In this document: positions 59,609 through 64,000 of the stretch, piece by piece
Numbering within the stretch: position 1 is the stretch's first letter
How the letters are laid out: every line of letters starts with the position of its first letter
From: Maratus speciosus
Taxonomy: Eukaryota > Arthropoda > Arachnida > Araneae > Salticidae
Reading direction: 5' to 3'
Assembly: GCA_963932465.1 (NCBI GenBank)
Contig: OZ010794.1
Location: forward strand, 443,053,502 to 443,117,501
Length of the DNA: 64,000 bases
Translations under genes and position numbers: made by a program
Notes under the pieces: model-generated
What the model was told of the DNA's origin: nothing
Database searches by the model: none
What the model saw: only the letters and a program-made list of their open reading frames with translations

Positions 59609-61815
59609 AGATCGCACAGAGGGTTTCGTTTAATATTTCTTTCAAAACACTATCCTTTTGCAAAATCTGTTAGTTTCACAATTCGCAACTAGGAAGTGCA
59701 ATCTATTCTAAACAAACGTCTGCCCGACAAAACTCCGTTTTAGAACCTATTCGCACTTATATTAGTCGAGGAAATTGGACCCATAAAACTCAAATAGGAA
59801 AGCCCTCCTGCCAAGTGGAAATAAAATATGAAAGGCTATTGTGCATAAAATGAAAGAGTGGCCGAAGGGTCATCAAATGATATATCAGATGAGGGGTTTG
59901 GGGAAAAATTGACCCCCCTCCCCGGAGCCTTCAAGTGAAACTAGCTCACTGTAGCTTAATTAGCGGCCAAGTTAGAAAAAATGTTTAAAAAATACAAGTT
60001 ACAGCCCAGAGGAGTCAATAATATAAGACTTTTTGAAAAATTTATCATTTGTCGTGTGATCACAAGTGTTCAGCTATAAGTATGCAAAATTTCATATCCC
60101 CAGCTTAATTAGGGCTGAGTTAGAAAAAATTGCTTATAATACAGAAGTTGAAGCCCAAAGGGTTAATTATAAGACTTTTTCAAAAATTCATATTTTGTCT
60201 TATGATCTGACGCGTTCAGCTATAAGTATACAAAATTTCATGTCTCCAATTTAATTAGGGGCTCAGTTAGAAAGAATTGATTAAAAAGCACAAGCTGGAC
60301 TCTAAAGGGTTAAATATAAAACTTTTTCGAAAAAAAAATTATTTGTCGTGTGGTCTCAGGTGTTCTGCTATAAGTGTGCAAAATGTCATGTCTCCAACTT
60401 CATTATGGGTCTCATTTAGAAAGAATTGCTTAAAATATATATGTGGAAGCTCAAAGGGTTAAATGTAAGACCTTTTTCAAGATTTTATAATTTGTCGCCT
60501 GGCCTCAGGTGTTGTGTTATAAGTATGCAAAATTTCAAATCTCCAATTTAAATATGGTCTCAGTTAGAAAGAATTGCTTAAAATACACAAGCTGGAGTCT
60601 AAAGGGTTAAATATGAAACGTTTTTTGATGTTTATTATTTGTCATGTGATCTGAAGTGTTCAGCTATAAGTATGGAAAATTGCATGTCTCCAACTTAATT
60701 ATGGGGCTCATTTAGAAAGAATTGCTTAAAATATATATGTGGGAGCTAAAGGGTTAAATGTAAGACTTTTCAAGATTTTATGATCTGTCGCCTGGCCTCA
60801 GGTGTTCTGATATAAGTATGCAAAATTTCAAATCTCCAGTTTAATTATGGGCTCAGTTAGAAAGAATTGCTTAAAATACACAAGCTGGAGTTCAAAAAGT
60901 TAAATATGAAACTTTTTTCGAAATTTATTGTCTGTCGTGTGATCTGACGTTTTCAGCTATGAGTATGCAAAATTTCTAGTCTCCAATACAATTAGGGGCT
61001 CTGTTAAAAAGAATTGATTAAAACACACAAGCTGGAGTCCAAAGGGTTAAATATAAAAATTTTTCGAAATTTATTATTTGTCGTGTGATCTGAGGCGTTC
61101 AGCTATAAGTATGCAAAATTTCAAGTTCCCAGTTCACTTAAGGACTCTGTTAAAATGAATTCCTTAAAATACACAAACTGGACCCCAAAAGGTTAAACAT
61201 AAAACTTTTTTTAAATTTATTATTTGCCGTGTGATCTGAGGTGTTTAGCTATCAGGATACAAAATTGCATGCCTCCAATTTGATTAGGAATTCTATTATA
61301 AAGGATTGCTGAAAATACACAAATTGGAGCCCAAAGGGTTAAATATAACACTTTTTCAAAGTTTTATGATTTGTTGTGTGGGCTCATGTGTTTAACTATA
61401 ATAATTCAAAATTCCATGTCTCTAACTTATTTAGGGGCTTTGTTAGAAAAAATTGCTTAAAATACACAAGTTGGAGCCCAAAGGGTTAAATATAAAACTT
61501 TTTTCAAAATTTTATGATTTGTCATGTTGTGTCAGGTATTCAGCTATAAGTATGCGGAATTTCATGGCTCCAACCTTATTAAGGGCTGACTTAGAAAGAA
61601 TAGTTTGAAATACACATGTGGGAGCCCAAAGGGTTAAATTTAACACTTTTTCAAAATTTTAGGATTTGTCATTTCATGTGAGGTGTTCAGCTATAAGTAC
61701 TCAAAATTTCAAGTCTCCAACATGTATAGTTTCTGAGAATGGGCTCTGTGACGGACAGACAGACAGACAAAGGAGTGAGACGAATAGGGTTTCGTCAGAT
61801 GAACGAAACCCTAAA
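59609..61815. mobile_element. Repeat element with AGGGTTTCGTT inverted ends enclosing a 147-bp tandem array
   Basis: AGGGTTTCGTT near 59620 is matched by AACGAAACCCT at 61802-61812. A second AGGGTTTCGTC lies at 61787, and (CAGA)n at 61752-61770 sits just inside the right end. This layout (terminus, CTGTCTGTC run, then repeats) resembles the element at 33.3-35.8 kb. A decayed copy of the intron-1 repeat unit (TTAGTTTCACAATTCGC) lies near 59668-59740. No protein is encoded. Confidence 0.5.
59950..61740. repeat. Tandem array, 12 units, mean period 147.0 bp
   Basis: GCTATAAGTATGCAAAATTT recurs, with changes, at 60073, 60219, 60367, 60516, 60663, 60809, 60956, 61102, 61248, 61395, 61543 and 61690. 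Spacings are 146-149 bp and the total is 1617 bp over 11 intervals. Each unit also has TTAGAAAGAATTGCTTAAAA, CACAAGCTGGAGCCC, AAAGGGTTAAATATAAAAC and TTTGTCGTGTGATCTGAGGT. Short open frames in the array are not genes. Confidence 0.93.
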
Positions 61816-62459
61816 AATCATATATACTGAAAAAATAAAAGTAAATTTAGTAACCTTTAAATCAAGTATGTTTTTATTGATAAATTCAAATGCTATAAGG
61901 GGTTATGATTCAGAAAATAATTGTAAAAAATATTTAAAAATATAGCTTGAAAAAAAAAATTGCACTAATATATTACTCAGAAGCGCATTAACCGACTCCC
62001 AGACCCCTAGGCTTGATTTTTTTGTGCCCCACCCAAAGTAATATATCTTAATACAATTCTGATAATATTTTTGAATCCTTTCAAAATGAATTTGCAATGC
62101 ATTTACAAATAAATAAATTTTTGTACAGTCATTTATGTGGAATCTCTTGCTCTAAAAAAACTTTTTTGTTTAACAATAAATGTTATCAGAGTAAATTTCA
62201 CATTGCATATTGACTGAAACTTGGTTTTAATGTTGCAAATTATTGTTTAATAATTAAAAAAAAACATATTTCTATTTACAAAACTACTTTGCCCCTATGA
62301 AATCCATCAAAAAGTGGAAGCAGAAAATTTCATAAATTCAATATTTTCTTTATACAAATATAGAAGTTAAAGACAGTTAGTAGTGTTTGGGATAAAATCT
62401 ACATCATCATTGGAGGATTCAATAAGTTATTTAAGTAAGAAATATTGCACATCCTTCCT
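61816..62459. other. Intergenic sequence, no gene seen
   Basis: AT-rich, nothing recognised. Confidence 0.5.
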
Positions 62460-63218
62460 CTTTTGTATAATCATGGAAGACGGTAGTATTCCGAGTGACG
62501 CAGCCTTAAGCCTAAAATCGTATCGTATCGTAGAATTCGTAGATGGCGGAACTCATATATACAGCTAACTCGACATCAAAGAAAATGCGAAAAGCCGCCT
62601 GTTAATAACTCATCAAATATAGGTCCTACTGTTCTGATTTTTTTAAAACAGTCTTATATCTGCAGTCTAATCCTATTCTGAATTTTTTACAATTCTACGT
62701 GCAGTATATTTTCAGATCTGTAAACCCATTTTGAAAGCAATTTCGATGGTGTAAGTTTGTCTTTTTTTTTTCTCCGAAACGGTCTAGATTTTTTTAAAAA
62801 CATTAATATATAAAATGAATCTGTTTTTGACGAAGTGGATAAGACTAACCTAGTATCTAGGAAAACTCTTAATTTTTATATAATCCGCATGAAAAAATGG
62901 ACTTCTTAGGATCGCGGATTACATGTTATTCTATGGGCTAGCAGACAGAACGTTGCACATCGGTTTTGCGCGGTTTAGGTCACAGTTAAAAATCTGAATA
63001 TTCGCAATAAATCTTTTTTTAAACTACGAAAACAGTTTATTATGTGCTTTAAAATACTTAGACTGATTTTTTAAAATGGAGCAGTATTTTGTAATTATAG
63101 GTATTTTATTTCATTGTTATTCATAGTAAGTAAACATTTTTTAAGGAGAAAATATTTCACATTTTTAAAAAAATTCTCGTATCGAAATTCGATATTTATC
63201 GAAAATTCTCGTATCGAA
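62460..63218 (+). promoter_or_regulatory. Possible promoter region of a downstream gene
   Basis: CpG dinucleotides are more frequent (62475-62560 and 62930-63000) than in the surrounding AT-rich DNA. A 15-base palindrome TATCGAAATTCGATA lies at 63181-63195, followed by repeats of TTCTCGTATCGAAAT. A 31-codon open stretch starting at ATG 62475 is not recognised as a protein. Inference only. Confidence 0.25.
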
Positions 63219-63335
63219 ATGAAAATTCATCGCGTTCGCCATAAGACTTCGCCATGTATCACTACGCGATACGCGAAGTTGACTGAAGAAATAAGAAATA
63301 TCAAAGAACTTGAAATGGTATTCCAAGGGGAGAAA
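63219..63335 (+). CDS. Possible first coding exon of an unidentified gene
   Basis: ATG at 63219 opens 39 codons (MKIHRVRHKTSPCITTRYAK...) and ends exactly at a strong donor GTGAGT (63336). The stretch is CpG-rich and charged (TEEIRNIKELE), unlike the random frames around it. No family is recognised, and no continuation is seen in the 660 bases left, so the rest would lie beyond the window. Confidence 0.35.
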
Positions 63336-64000
63336 GTGAGTACAATTTCTAATTATCCAGACAGCATTCTTTGCAACCGATCCTTTCTAATTAGTATAAT
63401 GTTCTGAATTGTTTTTATTTTCAACAATACTTATAACTGTTTTCCTTACAAAATAACGTTCATGTGTGGCATAGGTATTTCTTGTGATATGTGAGTGTAA
63501 TACAGATAGATTACTAATTTAATTTTGAGTTTTCTTTTAAAGAAATTAAAATCTTTCATTTTTAAAGAACGCACAATTTAAATAAAAGGTATGACGAAAT
63601 CAAAATTAAGATTTCCAACCCCGTTTATAAAATGATTCATTTGCGAATCGTTTCTAATAATATTATAAACGAAAATTGACTTAAAATGACATCTTTCGTT
63701 TATTTATTTATTTTTTAATATAGCTCTTTTCAGCTTCAAAAATTAAAGCATCGTAGTATTTTATTTTTATAAAATTTAACCTAAAGGGGAAAAAAATTCT
63801 TATTGCCGTTTATCTCTGTAACAAAAGAAAAACAGAAGGAAAAAAAAAAACAAAAAAAAAACACCTGAAGCATTTCTTTTAGGCTAATTGATTACAGCCA
63901 TAAGTGCAAGACCTTCAGTCTCAGGACTGATTTCAGTCTTGGACATATTTTGACTGATAGTAAATTCTACTTTATATACTTAAATTATCACGATTAGCTC
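63336..64000. other. Possible first intron of the downstream gene; no further exon seen
   Basis: AT-rich with A-runs (63840-63861); the end carries a small inverted repeat (AGACCTTCAGTCTCAGGACTG). No coding signal. Confidence 0.4.

Noticed and set aside
59950..61740. CRISPR array
   Set aside because: Repeats are contiguous 147-bp tandem units with no unique spacers, in a eukaryotic genome.

Overview
This is an AT-rich eukaryotic window with a single, intron-rich host gene packed with transposable elements. Coding exons spread over at least 55 kb encode an 11-zinc-finger protein recognisable as the insulator and chromatin-architecture factor CTCF. The finger spacing, the helix residues of fingers 3-5, and the linker ending in YHDPNYVPP before the last finger are all CTCF signatures. 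The linker and the RHKGNLARH form of finger 11 resemble arthropod CTCF. The repeat content (BEL/Pao, mariner, Tigger/pogo, RTE, tRNA-derived SINE) fits an arthropod with large introns. I favour a chelicerate such as a spider, but that is inference and not proven by the sequence.

Layout: the gene runs on the + strand and starts left of the window. Seven coding exons are supported: 2259-2450, 20279-21196, 31904-32170, 41064-41225, 48177-48399, 50381-50500 and a proposed last exon at 57432-57475. All junctions are GT-AG and phase-compatible, giving 641 codons. Introns split finger 8 and finger 11.

The intron from 2451 to 20278 holds a Tigger deletion derivative (2775-3525), a CpG-richer block of tandem and dispersed repeats (4284-9040), a decayed full-length Tigger (12688-15159) and inverted-repeat elements (16.1-18.9 kb). 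Several repeat copies in the CpG-richer block carry a motif one base away from the CTCF binding consensus, so the CTCF gene contains CTCF-like motifs inside a repeat family. The next intron carries a complete BEL/Pao retrotransposon on the minus strand (21549-27558). Its 621-bp LTRs are nearly identical and flanked by GTTAC. Its reverse transcriptase core is missing, its gag has one stop codon, and its integrase is split by a 132-bp hairpin insertion. The 32-41 kb intron contains a 1.23-kb tandem duplication and other repeats. The 41-48 kb intron contains a hAT-like element (42719-47499) that encloses a minisatellite, inverted tRNA-SINE copies and a dead mariner. The 50.5-57.4 kb intron contains a nearly intact RTE element with a 13-bp target duplication and a 1-kb palindromic element.

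Downstream of the gene are another minisatellite related to the 43-kb one (58.2-59.5 kb), an array of 12 repeats with a mean period of 147.0 bp (59.95-61.75 kb), and a CpG-richer stretch with a possible first exon of the next gene (63219-63335). No functional tRNA, rRNA, CRISPR array or prokaryotic feature was found.
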